A stretch of DNA of 6,323 nt from an uncultured Bacteroidales bacterium (GCA_937892025.1 CALAVA010000038.1:1-6323), one strand, 5' to 3'. Counted from the stretch's first letter, positions 1 through 6,323 are shown. Numbers and translations: made by a program. Notes: generated by a model from the letters alone, not told the origin.

Positions 1-4
1 TAAT

Positions 5-1199
5 ATGGTAACAGCCATGGAAGGAAAAAATTTGGAAAACCTTTTGAAAGATATAAAATCAAGAAACGGAAATACAAATTTATATGAACATTTAGGAAAA
101 ATGTACGAAGTTAAAAAAGAAATGAACGATGATATCAAATATTCAGATTTATTTGAAGATATTTCTATCCGTATAAAAAAGGAAGGAAAATATAATGTAA
201 ATTCATCAAATATTCCAAAAGTATCTCCTTCACAAAAAATAAAAGAACTATTATCTCCTTTGTGGAATATCATTAGGAAATAAAGAAAGTCTTCTTTTAA
301 CAAATTCATTAAGAAATTTATCTTCGACTTTATCAGGAGGAAATGTTTCATTTTTTGGTAAAATATATGGAACTAAAAAAGATTATTATATAGCCGAAGG
401 AACAGATATAGATCCTCCAGCAGATGCAAATTATGATAATGATATGGAAAAAAGAAAAGAAGATGGATTTAATAGAAATGTATTTTTCGTAACAAATAAT
501 TTATGTGAAAAATGGGTAGAATTACCAGATGTAAAACCTAAACAAATAATATTATCTAGAAAAATAAAATATATGTTTACTGGAGATTTAAATAGAAAAA
601 TACATAGTAATCCTGATTTTAATGGAGAAGAAAGACATTTATTAAGATGTATGTTAGGTAGAATATATCATGGAGCTAAATTAGTACCATCTATAAATCA
701 TTATACAATAGAAGATCAAGAAGCACCTTATAAAATGTTAACACCAGCAGAAAAACCAAAAAAATTTACAAATGAAATATTATGTGATTTAAAATATTGG
801 ATACATTATCCTCCAGGTGTATTAAATTGTGGAAGAGTAAGTCATATAATAGATGATGCTCCAGAAGGAATAGAACCAGAAGAATATAAAAAGAGAATAA
901 TAGAGAAAGATCCATTTGATAAAAGATTAGAACCTGTTTCAAATGATAAAAAGATAAAAATAGGTATATTAGGAAGTGAAGATTATTTATATATGACTCC
1001 ATGGAGAATAGAACAACAATATGAAGATAATGTATATGTTAATCCATATATAAAATTATTAGATGAAACTCAACCTGATTTTGATCCTTTAGAACAAAAA
1101 GAGAATAAAATGAATTATTCTTGTATTGTTTTAAAAAGTTTAAGATGGCCTGGAGCAATTAATATTTATTCTAATAAAGAATCATATTTTTTCTATTTT
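5..1199 (+). CDS. Radial spoke head protein, RSP4/RSP6 (RSPH4A/6A) family, eukaryotic, 3'-truncated
   Basis: This is a eukaryotic axonemal protein: RSP4/6 proteins form the head of the radial spokes that regulate dynein in motile cilia and flagella. I recognise it from remembered family patterns. Joined as 5-220 plus 246-1199 it gives 390 residues. Blocks in order are: NLYEHL (25-30); CGISLGNKE (from 78), like the family's AGVGLGTDE; FFGKIYG (108-114), like FWGKILG; VFFVTN (151-156) followed by KWVELP; RKIKYMFTG (177-185), like RKIKKFFTG; a DLKYWIHY block; and LRWPGA (371-376), like the family's LWPGA. Homology ends at SYFFYF, where the family continues FYIGWG; the next codons belong to a bacterial gene. 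The start may be ATG 5 or ATG 17, or upstream of the window. Gln is always CAA and Trp is TGG, so there is no sign of a ciliate-type code. Reading frame changes once near 221-262 (see the intron entry). The source organism cannot be named, but it must build motile cilia or flagella. Confidence 0.88.
221..245 (+). other. Candidate 25-nt GT-AG micro-intron in the radial spoke gene
   Basis: The N-terminal half of the protein reads in the frame of position 5, which stops at 281. The rest reads in the frame of position 246, which has a stop at 240-242. Removing 221-245 (starts GTATCT, ends AAAAG) joins the two frames exactly at codon boundaries, removes the stop at 240, and gives IPK followed by NYYLLCGISLG, the conserved block. 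The length (25 = 3n+1) is what the frame change needs. The alternative is one extra base somewhere in about 243-262, from a sequencing error or a real mutation; that would keep KIKELLSP before CGISLG. A 25-nt intron from 197-221 also has GT-AG ends but leaves the stop at 240 in frame. The sequence alone does not decide between intron and indel. Confidence 0.35.
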
Positions 1200-1200
1200 G
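1185..1200. other. Eukaryote-bacterium junction in a T-rich stretch
   Basis: Two unrelated proteins meet here in different frames. In the upstream frame the radial spoke protein is recognisable through SYFFYF (to 1199). In the frame two bases on, the same bases read IFFLFCACLSAQD, the end of a bacterial signal peptide. The breakpoint must lie where both readings are plausible, the run ttttttctatttt at 1187-1199, which could act as microhomology. Base composition and codon choice change sharply at this point. This fits a chimeric assembly join best; a real insertion would leave both genes broken. Confidence 0.8.
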
Positions 1201-2200
1201 TGCTTGTCTTTCAGCACAAGATATTATCATTACCAAAGAAGCTCAAAAGATAGAGGCAAAGATTTTGGAGGTTTCCAAATCAGAAATCAAGTACAAGAAA
1301 CAAAGCAATTTAGAAGGCCCTACTTTTGTTGTATCTACAGAAGAATTGATTTCTATTATTTATGCCAATGGAGAGGTGCAGTTGTTTACTAATCAGAAAC
1401 AAGTACAACAAGAGCAACAAGAGCAAGCAAAACCTGCTATAGTAACTCAACCGACGACAACTCAACCGACACTTACGAATGAGCAACAGAAAAATCTAAC
1501 ACCAACTCCTATAAACTCTGATACGAACAATAAACCTATAAAACACTATAAGAATAGTGTGCAGAACAAAACAGTGAAGGAAAATGTTGTTACAATATCA
1601 CCTTCAAATGATATACAATTAGACAATAATAAACGTCCGTATATCAAAAGAAACATGTTTAATATGTATGCAGATGTAGGCATGATTGTTTGTGGTGATC
1701 GCTCTTTGGGGGCTTCTACCAATTTTACTTTTGGTTGTAGAATCAACGATTATGTTTTTGTCGGCGGAAGCATTGGCTATGATTATTTTAATGACTTAGA
1801 TTATTGGTATGATTATAATGGAAGTTATTATGATAATGGATATGGCTATACACAGGGGCATGTTGTTACAGAAATGGAAAACGTAAGGGTCTATATTCCT
1901 ATTAGACTGAAAGTTTATTCTTATTTTGAAACTTCTGTTGGAGTTAGTGTATTATGCTTAAATACTATACCTACTACCTTTAGATTGAAATTGGGGATTG
2001 GCTTAGATATAAGTCGTTTTTCCTTCGGTTTAGGCTATGATTTTCTATGTGGAACTTCTTTTTCCGTTAATAACTATCCCTATTATCATTGGGATAGTCA
2101 TATGGAGTGGGTTAAGGAGTATGTTGATATTGATTATGATATTCATAGCAAACATTCCTTTTATGTCAAATTGGGAATAAAAATAGGTAGTATGCAATAA
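1187..2200 (+). CDS. Outer-membrane beta-barrel protein with Bacteroidota N-terminal domain, 5'-truncated
   Basis: The open frame runs from a stop at 1175 to the stop at 2198-2200. It has no ATG before the mature part, so the true start was lost at the junction. What remains begins FFLFCACLSAQD: the hydrophobic core and likely signal peptidase I site (SA|QD) of a secreted Bacteroidota protein. TTG at 1265 is not a credible start, because the N-terminal domain begins at about 1220. That domain (1220-1387: DIIITKEAQKIEAKILEVS, then IKYKK, NLEGPTF, IIYANGEVQLF) matches a pattern I know from many Bacteroidota envelope proteins: a small beta-rich domain of unknown role. A Gln/Thr/Pro/Asn-rich linker follows (about 1388-1640). 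The C-terminal part (about 1645-2197) has alternating aromatic and Gly-rich strands and ends HSFYVKLGIKIGSMQ, typical of a small outer-membrane barrel. The specific function is not recognisable. Confidence 0.75.
   Translation, partial: FFLFCACLSAQDIIITKEAQKIEAKILEVSKSEIKYKKQSNLEGPTFVVSTEELISIIYANGEVQLFTNQKQVQQEQQEQAKPAIVTQPTTTQPTLTNEQQKNLTPTPINSDTNNKPIKHYKNSVQNKTVKENVVTISPSNDIQLDNNKRPYIKRNMFNMYADVGMIVCGDRSLGASTNFTFGCRINDYVFVGGSIGYDYFNDLDYWYDYNGSYYDNGYGYTQGHVVTEMENVRVYIPIRLKVYSYFETSVGVSVLCLNTIPTTFRLKLGIGLDISRFSFGLGYDFLCGTSFSVNNYPYYHWDSHMEWVKEYVDIDYDIHSKHSFYVKLGIKIGSMQ
1406..1470 (+). repeat. Short in-frame direct repeats in the linker
   Basis: CAACAAGAG occurs twice in tandem (1406-1414 and 1415-1423). 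AACTCAACCGAC occurs at 1444-1455 and again at 1459-1470, a 15-base period. Both periods are multiples of three, so changes in copy number would lengthen or shorten the Gln/Thr/Pro-rich linker between the periplasmic domain and the barrel without breaking the frame. Confidence 0.7.
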
Positions 2201-2310
2201 TAACATAGTTAATGTAAGAACACTTAGATAGATTGCTGAATTAGCTTTGTATGATATAAGCGGCAATGTATAAAAATGTTGGAGCGATTAGTATGGTCGT
2301 TATAACATGT
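2201..2310. other. Intergenic region after the barrel gene; weak promoter-like motif
   Basis: No coding sequence is supportable here and no clear intrinsic terminator follows the barrel gene. TAGCTTTG at 2242-2249 matches the Bacteroidota -7 consensus TAnnTTTG, and could start transcription near 2256 for the candidate RNA downstream, but I see no convincing -33 element. The same bases also read ELALYDISGNV followed by a stop, which limits how much weight the motif can bear. Confidence 0.3.
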
Positions 2311-2494
2311 CCGCACAAACTGCCCCTATAGGTTCTTCTATTAGGTAGTTTTTGTGTGAAACGTGGAGAAATAGGGAAAGTTATGCCGTATTGCCGTGTG
2401 GCTTGTCGTATTCTTACAATTCTATATATCGAGTTTATGGACTCGGTTTGTTGCTCGTTTTAGCACAATCATAGCCTATTGGACAGTTTGTTGG
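2311..2494 (+). ncRNA. Candidate structured RNA, possibly 6S-like
   Basis: The two ends are complementary. CCG plus ACAAACTG (2311-2313, 2315-2322) pairs with CAGTTTGTTGG (2484-2494) with C2314 bulged. CC 2324-2325 then pairs with GG 2481-2482, and ATAGG (2328-2332) with CCTAT (2475-2479). Inside, TTGTGTGAAACG (2352-2363) pairs with CGTTTTA plus CACAA (2456-2462, 2464-2468) with G2463 bulged and one G-U. The apical part carries the hairpin CGAGT/ACTCG (2430-2434/2441-2445). The two long helices are nested and separated by an asymmetric loop (2333-2351 against 2469-2474). A rod of about 185 nt with a closing stem, a large internal bubble and an apical stem is the layout of 6S RNA, which binds RNA polymerase holoenzyme. 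I do not recognise the primary sequence. Strand is assumed from neighbouring genes, and the exact ends are unknown. Confidence 0.42.
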
Positions 2495-2501
2495 TCAATA
2501 G

Positions 2502-2653
2502 TACAAAAAGTCTTATCCATAGAATGCCTTAAAAAAACGACTATAGGTGAGTTCTGTAAAATAAATATTTCTCTTCTTATACGTTTTTTGTTCTTTCTTG
2601 CACCATAGTTTTTTTATTTCCTAAAATATTTTCTGACATGCAGTAAAAAATTA
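2502..2653. other. Intergenic region upstream of the metG promoter
   Basis: This stretch is A+T-rich with no supportable gene. The frame open from about 2375 to 2608 could encode about 78 residues, but its composition (many Trp, Cys and Phe) and lack of any recognised motif suggest chance. Nothing here resembles a T-box leader or another known riboswitch for the aminoacyl-tRNA synthetase downstream. Confidence 0.5.
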
Positions 2654-2661
2654 TATCTTTG
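2654..2661 (+). promoter_or_regulatory. Bacteroidota-type -7 promoter element for metG
   Basis: TATCTTTG matches the Bacteroidota sigma-70 (RpoD) -7 consensus TAnnTTTG exactly. Transcription would begin around 2667-2669, leaving a leader of about 30 bases before the metG ATG. The leader is A-rich with no Shine-Dalgarno sequence, as usual in this phylum. The -33 region (TTTTCTG, 2629-2635) is only a weak match. It probably drives metG and the two genes behind it. Confidence 0.6.
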
Positions 2662-2700
2662 CAGTGAAAAAGAAATTTAAGTTGTAAAAATAATTCACAG

Positions 2701-4746
2701 ATGCTTTATACAGAAAATAAATTTAAGAGATATACCATAACATCGGCCTTGCCGTATGCAAATGGTCCTATTCATATTGGACACTTGGCTGGTGTTTATA
2801 TTCCTGCCGATATTTATGCCAGATATTTACGTTTAAATGGGGAAGATGTTTTGTTTATTGGCGGTAGCGATGAGCATGGTGTTCCTATCACCATAAAGGC
2901 TCGTAAAGAAGGTGTTTCCCCGCAAGTGATTGTGGATAAGTATCATGCTATCATCAAAAAGTCTTTTGAGGATTTTGGTATCAGTTTTGATATTTATTCT
3001 AGAACTTCAGATGCGACACATCATCAAACGGCTGCAGCGTTTTTCAAAAAATTGTTTGATGAAGGTAAGTTTGTTGAGAAAACCACTGAGCAATATTATG
3101 ATGAAACGGCACAGCAGTTTTTGGCCGATAGATATATCACGGGAACCTGTCCTCATTGTGGCAATGAAAGAGCCTATGGTGATCAATGTGAAGCCTGTGG
3201 CACAAGCCTTAATGCGATGGAACTTATCAATCCAAAATCTATGTTGAGTGGGGCAAAACCGATAAAAAAAGAAACCAAACATTGGTTTTTGCCTTTGGAT
3301 AAATATGAGGGCTTTTTGAAACAATGGATATTAGAAGACCATAAGTCTGATTGGCGTTCTACGGTATATGGACAATGTAAATCGTGGATAGATATGGGGC
3401 TGCAACCTCGTGCCGTTACCCGTGATTTAAACTGGGGGGTAAAACTGCCTATCCCTAATGCTGAAGGAAAAGTGCTGTATGTTTGGTTTGAAGCACCAAT
3501 TGGATATATTTCTGCAACTAAAAAATGGGCAGAACAGACAGGTAAGGATTGGAAACCCTATTGGAAAGAACAAAATACCAAATTGGTACACTTTATCGGA
3601 AAGGATAATATTGTGTTTCACTGCATTATATTTCCTATTATGCTGAAAATAGAAGGCAGTTATATCTTGCCACAAAATGTGCCTGCCAATGAATTTATGA
3701 ACCTTGAAAACGACAAAATCTCCACTTCTCGCAATTGGGCAGTATGGTTACATGAATATTTGGAGGATTTTCCACAAAAACAAGATGTCTTAAGATATGT
3801 GCTGACCAGCAATGCCCCAGAAACTAAAGATAATGACTTTACATGGAAAGACTTTCAGGCAAAAAATAACAATGAATTGGTTGCCATTTTAGGTAATTAT
3901 ATCAATAGGATTGTCGTTTTAACCCACAAGTTTTATAATGGTAAGATTCCTACACCTGAAAAAAGTTTTGAAGATATTGATAATCAATTGATAGAACAAT
4001 TATCACAATATCCAAAACTGATAGGAAGTAATATAGAAAAGTATCATTTTAGAGAAGCCTTAAACGAGTTGATGAATTTGGCGAGATTGGGAAATAAATA
4101 TCTTACAGATAACGAACCATGGAAAGTTATCAAAACCGACCCGGCACGTGTGCGGACAGTGATGAACCTTTCTTTGCAATTGGCAGCCAATTTGGCTATT
4201 TTGGCAGAACCATTCTTGCCATTTACGGCAACAAAAATAAAAAATATGCTTAAAATGGGTAATTTTGGTTGGCAAGAGGCTGGCAAGGCTGATTTATTGC
4301 TATCAGAAACCGAAATTGGTAACGCCATCTTGTTGTTTGAAAAGATAGAAGATGCAGCTATTGATAAACAATTGGAAAAATTGGCAAACAGCAAGAAAGA
4401 AAATGAAAAGAATGCTTTTGTGCCAAAGGCTATAAAACCTGAATGTTCTTTTGATGATTTTACAAAATTAGACATTAGAGTAGGTACTGTTATTGATTGC
4501 GTAAAAGTTCCCAAGGCGGATAAATTGTTGCAGTTTAAGATAGATGATGGTCAAGGAGGACGCACCATAGTGAGTGGAATTGCGAAATATTATACCAAAC
4601 AAGTGTGTTTTATAGCCAATTTTGCTCCCAGAAAACTCAAAGGTGTCAATAGTGAGGGTATGATTCTTTCTGCTGAAGATGCTGACGGTCGTCTTGTGCT
4701 TATCACACCAAGCGATTTGGTGAAAGCAGGGGTAAATATAGGGTAG
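2701..4746 (+). CDS. metG: Methionyl-tRNA synthetase, with C-terminal tRNA-binding domain
   Basis: MetG is a cytoplasmic class I synthetase that activates methionine with ATP and charges initiator and elongator tRNA-Met. The 681-residue product has the whole expected layout. The HIGH signature is HIGH at 25-28 in PYANGPIHIGHLAG. A zinc-binding insertion has four cysteines (C150, C153, C163, C166, as CPHC and CEAC), and the second signature is KISTS (339-343), a known variant of KMSKS. An anticodon-binding helical domain follows, and an appended tRNA-binding OB-fold domain (from about 582: FTKLDIRVGTV, then KADKLLQFKID) completes it. That domain promotes dimerisation and tRNA binding in homologues. 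ATG 2701 is chosen because the ORF aligns from its first residues and sits about 30 bases after a promoter match. It is the first gene of a tight cluster. No truncation or missing catalytic motif is seen. Confidence 0.97.
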   Translation: MLYTENKFKRYTITSALPYANGPIHIGHLAGVYIPADIYARYLRLNGEDVLFIGGSDEHGVPITIKARKEGVSPQVIVDKYHAIIKKSFEDFGISFDIYSRTSDATHHQTAAAFFKKLFDEGKFVEKTTEQYYDETAQQFLADRYITGTCPHCGNERAYGDQCEACGTSLNAMELINPKSMLSGAKPIKKETKHWFLPLDKYEGFLKQWILEDHKSDWRSTVYGQCKSWIDMGLQPRAVTRDLNWGVKLPIPNAEGKVLYVWFEAPIGYISATKKWAEQTGKDWKPYWKEQNTKLVHFIGKDNIVFHCIIFPIMLKIEGSYILPQNVPANEFMNLENDKISTSRNWAVWLHEYLEDFPQKQDVLRYVLTSNAPETKDNDFTWKDFQAKNNNELVAILGNYINRIVVLTHKFYNGKIPTPEKSFEDIDNQLIEQLSQYPKLIGSNIEKYHFREALNELMNLARLGNKYLTDNEPWKVIKTDPARVRTVMNLSLQLAANLAILAEPFLPFTATKIKNMLKMGNFGWQEAGKADLLLSETEIGNAILLFEKIEDAAIDKQLEKLANSKKENEKNAFVPKAIKPECSFDDFTKLDIRVGTVIDCVKVPKADKLLQFKIDDGQGGRTIVSGIAKYYTKQVCFIANFAPRKLKGVNSEGMILSAEDADGRLVLITPSDLVKAGVNIG

Positions 4747-5661
4747 ATGCGGATAAAGCTTATGTATTTATTGCAACCCAAAGATAAAATTCAGATTGTG
4801 GCTCCCGCCCGTAGCGTTACAGCCGAGGACTTGCAATTTGCTGTGTGTTTTTTTGAACAACAAGGATTTCAAGTCGTCTATGGAAAACATTTATGGGGAA
4901 CACATCATCAGTTTTCGGGAACAGATGAAGAACGGGCTGAAGATATGCAAGCCGCAATAAATAATCCTGATATACGAGCAATTGTTTGTGCAAGAGGTGG
5001 ATATGGTGGAATGAGAATTGTTGATAAACTTGATTTTTCACCTTTACTAAAATATCCCAAATGGTTGTGTGGATATAGTGATACAACTGTTTTTCATACA
5101 CATATTCATACACAATGTCATTTGCCAACCTTGCATTGCACTATGCCAATAAATATGACTGATGAACCCGAAAAAACAAATGCTCATACTTCGATGATAC
5201 AAGCCTTGACAACAGGAAAACTTAGTTATGAGATTGATTCACAACCGTTTAATCTATTTGGGGAGGCAGAAGGAGAATTGATAGGTGGTAATTTATCGCT
5301 ACTATATGCCGTAAATAATTCTATTTCAGATATTAATACAGAAGGTAAAATCTTGTTTATAGAAGATTTGGACGAATATTTGTATCATGTGGATAGAATG
5401 ATGCTTTGTTTGAAAAGAGCTGGAAAACTATCCGCCCTTAAAGGTTTGATTGTCGGTGGCATAACAAACATGCATGATAATACCATTCCTTTTGGATATA
5501 CTGCTAAAGAGATTATACTTTCACATGTGTGTGAATATAACTATCCTGTTTGCTTTGATTTTCCTGCTGGACATATAACAGACAATCGTGCTTTGATACT
5601 TGGTGGAAAGACACATTTATCTGTTACAGAAAAGAATGTAACGCTTATAAATTACGTATAA
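4747..5661 (+). CDS. Muramoyltetrapeptide LD-carboxypeptidase, peptidase family S66 (LdcA-like)
   Basis: LdcA-type enzymes are cytosolic serine peptidases that remove the terminal D-Ala from tetrapeptides of recycled peptidoglycan, so that the tripeptide can be reused. The protein is 304 residues, normal for the family, and has no signal peptide. The opening KDKIQIVAPAR is typical. The Ser-Glu-His triad can be placed: S111 in GYSDTT, E206 in LFIEDLDEY, and H276 in FPAGHITDNRALILGG. CARGGYGGMRIVD is another family motif. ATG 4747 lies directly after the metG TAG with no spacing, which suggests translational coupling; ATG 4762 (MYLLQPKDKI) is an equally good start by comparison with relatives, and I cannot decide between them. 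It is co-transcribed with metG and followed one base later by the membrane protein gene. Some S66 relatives cleave other substrates (such as microcin C resistance MccF), but the context gives no sign of that. Confidence 0.9.
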   Translation: MRIKLMYLLQPKDKIQIVAPARSVTAEDLQFAVCFFEQQGFQVVYGKHLWGTHHQFSGTDEERAEDMQAAINNPDIRAIVCARGGYGGMRIVDKLDFSPLLKYPKWLCGYSDTTVFHTHIHTQCHLPTLHCTMPINMTDEPEKTNAHTSMIQALTTGKLSYEIDSQPFNLFGEAEGELIGGNLSLLYAVNNSISDINTEGKILFIEDLDEYLYHVDRMMLCLKRAGKLSALKGLIVGGITNMHDNTIPFGYTAKEIILSHVCEYNYPVCFDFPAGHITDNRALILGGKTHLSVTEKNVTLINYV

Positions 5662-5662
5662 T

Positions 5663-6323
5663 ATGGCATTGTCATTAAAACAAAGGCTTAGGTTTTTCCA
5701 TGTTTTTTGCCTCATCGCTTTGTTTATCTTGTGTTTGTATAAGATATGGGTTGCCGAAAATATGACTCCTATCACATTGTTTGTTGAGAGCGTGGATGCG
5801 GTATTGAATAATATTATTGTTTATAAACTGCTTTCATCTATCTTATTATTGATAAATGTGATTGTTTTTCAGTATATTATGGTAAAAATCATGCTTATCA
5901 ATCGTGATAATATAGAACCGATATTCATTTATTTGTTGGTATCATTGATGTTTCCGTCTTTGTTGATGTTGCCATCTTTATTGTTGGTTTTTGTTTTATT
6001 GTTTTTTGTGAGTGTAAAAATATTATCTTTTGCAGGTATAGAAAATCCTTATTCTGATTTTATCGTAGGTTTGATTATCGGTGTTTTATCATTGATATAT
6101 AGTCCTTTTATTTTTTTGATAGGCTTTGTTTTTATTGCTTATAGTATCACTAAAAGTTATTCATGGAAACATTTTGTACTTCCCTTACTTGGAGTGATAT
6201 TGGCTTATATTTATTATTTTTCCATATTGTATATATGTGATTATGAACATATAACGGATTATTTCTTGGCTAATTTTAGCAAAATTACCTCTTTTCGTTT
6301 TTTTGTTGTTTCGCAAGCCGTAT
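5663..6323 (+). CDS. Multi-pass inner-membrane protein, DUF6427-like, 3' end outside the window
   Basis: The frame is open from ATG 5663 to the last base, giving 220 residues of a longer protein. It starts one base after the stop of the LD-carboxypeptidase gene, in another frame, so it is probably co-translated. Hydrophobic segments lie at about 12-30, 54-79, 87-104, 106-122, 133-162 and 171-192. The order MFPSLL, LLLVFVLLFFVSVKIL, ENPYSDFIVGLIIGVLSLIYSPFIF split by polar turns, then SYSWKHFVLPLLGVILAY resembles the DUF6427 family of Bacteroidota membrane proteins, in which I recall patterns such as a Gly-Leu-Ala-Ser-Leu-Phe-Tyr segment followed by FNWREW and a Leu-Leu-Gly-Leu helix. The function of that family is unknown to me. 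The family assignment is from memory and moderate; the membrane topology is clear. The N-terminus is basic and short, with no cleavable signal. Confidence 0.7.
   Translation, partial: MALSLKQRLRFFHVFCLIALFILCLYKIWVAENMTPITLFVESVDAVLNNIIVYKLLSSILLLINVIVFQYIMVKIMLINRDNIEPIFIYLLVSLMFPSLLMLPSLLLVFVLLFFVSVKILSFAGIENPYSDFIVGLIIGVLSLIYSPFIFLIGFVFIAYSITKSYSWKHFVLPLLGVILAYIYYFSILYICDYEHITDYFLANFSKITSFRFFVVSQAV

Noticed and set aside
271..286. Euplotes-like +1 frameshift at AAA-TAA (278-283)
   Set aside because: A +1 shift there does lead into the correct frame, but the conserved block CGISLGNKE is already encoded in the downstream frame from 261, so the frame change must happen earlier.
1..1199. Horizontal transfer of a ciliary gene into a bacterium as the default explanation
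   Set aside because: The eukaryotic composition is unchanged, the gene is truncated exactly at the join, and the bacterial gene is also broken there. An assembly chimera needs fewer assumptions.
444..1253. A single 269-residue ORF starting at ATG 444
   Set aside because: The frame is open and homologous upstream of 444 (at least from 246), so ATG 444 is internal. The last 18 codons (1200-1253) are bacterial DNA read in the wrong frame.
1198..1392. 64-residue ORF overlapping the start of the barrel gene
   Set aside because: It is another frame of the signal peptide and N-terminal domain coding sequence, with no protein-like features.
2314..2358. Hairpin as an intrinsic terminator of the barrel gene
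   Set aside because: No T-run follows the 3' arm (the next bases are GAAACGTGG), and it lies more than 110 bases after the stop codon.
2396..2608. 70-residue ORF in the spacer before metG
   Set aside because: It overlaps the candidate RNA, has an odd composition rich in Trp, Cys and Phe, shows no recognisable motif and has no clear promoter or start context.
3715..3729. KISTS instead of KMSKS in MetRS as a defect
   Set aside because: This variant is known in functional methionyl-tRNA synthetases, and the rest of the enzyme is intact.
4044..4514. 156-residue ORF on the minus strand inside metG
   Set aside because: It lies wholly within metG in the antisense direction; metG is clearly the real gene.

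Overview
The window joins two pieces of DNA that do not belong to the same kind of organism. Positions 1 to about 1199 look eukaryotic. This stretch is extremely A+T-rich (sample lines hand-counted at roughly 15-27% G+C), with Arg almost always AGA, Leu almost always TTA and Ile mostly ATA. It encodes most of a radial spoke head protein of the RSP4/RSP6 (RSPH4A/RSPH6A) family, a structural part of motile cilia and flagella. Positions from about 1200 to 6323 look like Bacteroidales (Bacteroidota) DNA at roughly 35-40% G+C. The evidence there is a signal peptide ending in Ala-Gln, a beta-barrel protein with a typical Bacteroidota N-terminal domain, a promoter matching TAnnTTTG, A-rich leaders without Shine-Dalgarno sequences, and a DUF6427-like membrane protein.

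Layout: 5-1199, radial spoke head gene, complete or nearly so at its N-terminus, with one frame break near 221-262 that could be a 25-nt GT-AG intron or a one-base indel, and cut off just before its conserved C-terminal end. 1185-1200, T-rich junction. 1187-2200, outer-membrane beta-barrel protein whose start codon and first signal-peptide residues are missing because of the junction. 2201-2700, 500-base intergenic region holding a candidate structured RNA (about 2311-2494) whose nested helices resemble the plan of 6S RNA, and the metG promoter (2654-2661). 2701-4746, metG. 4747-5661, an LD-carboxypeptidase (S66) starting directly after the metG stop. 5663 to the end, a multi-pass membrane protein of DUF6427 type, cut by the window edge.

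The three genes from 2701 onward are packed with 0 and 1 base between them and probably form one operon: methionyl-tRNA charging, peptidoglycan stem-peptide recycling, and an uncharacterised inner-membrane protein.

The most striking point is the junction: it breaks a eukaryotic ciliary gene and a bacterial gene in the same 10-15 bases. The simplest reading is a chimeric metagenomic contig joining a flagellated or ciliated protist (or zoosporic fungus) to a gut-type Bacteroidales bacterium that shared its habitat. Recent insertion is possible but less likely, since neither gene remains functional at the join. The second point of interest is the possible 6S-like RNA upstream of metG.
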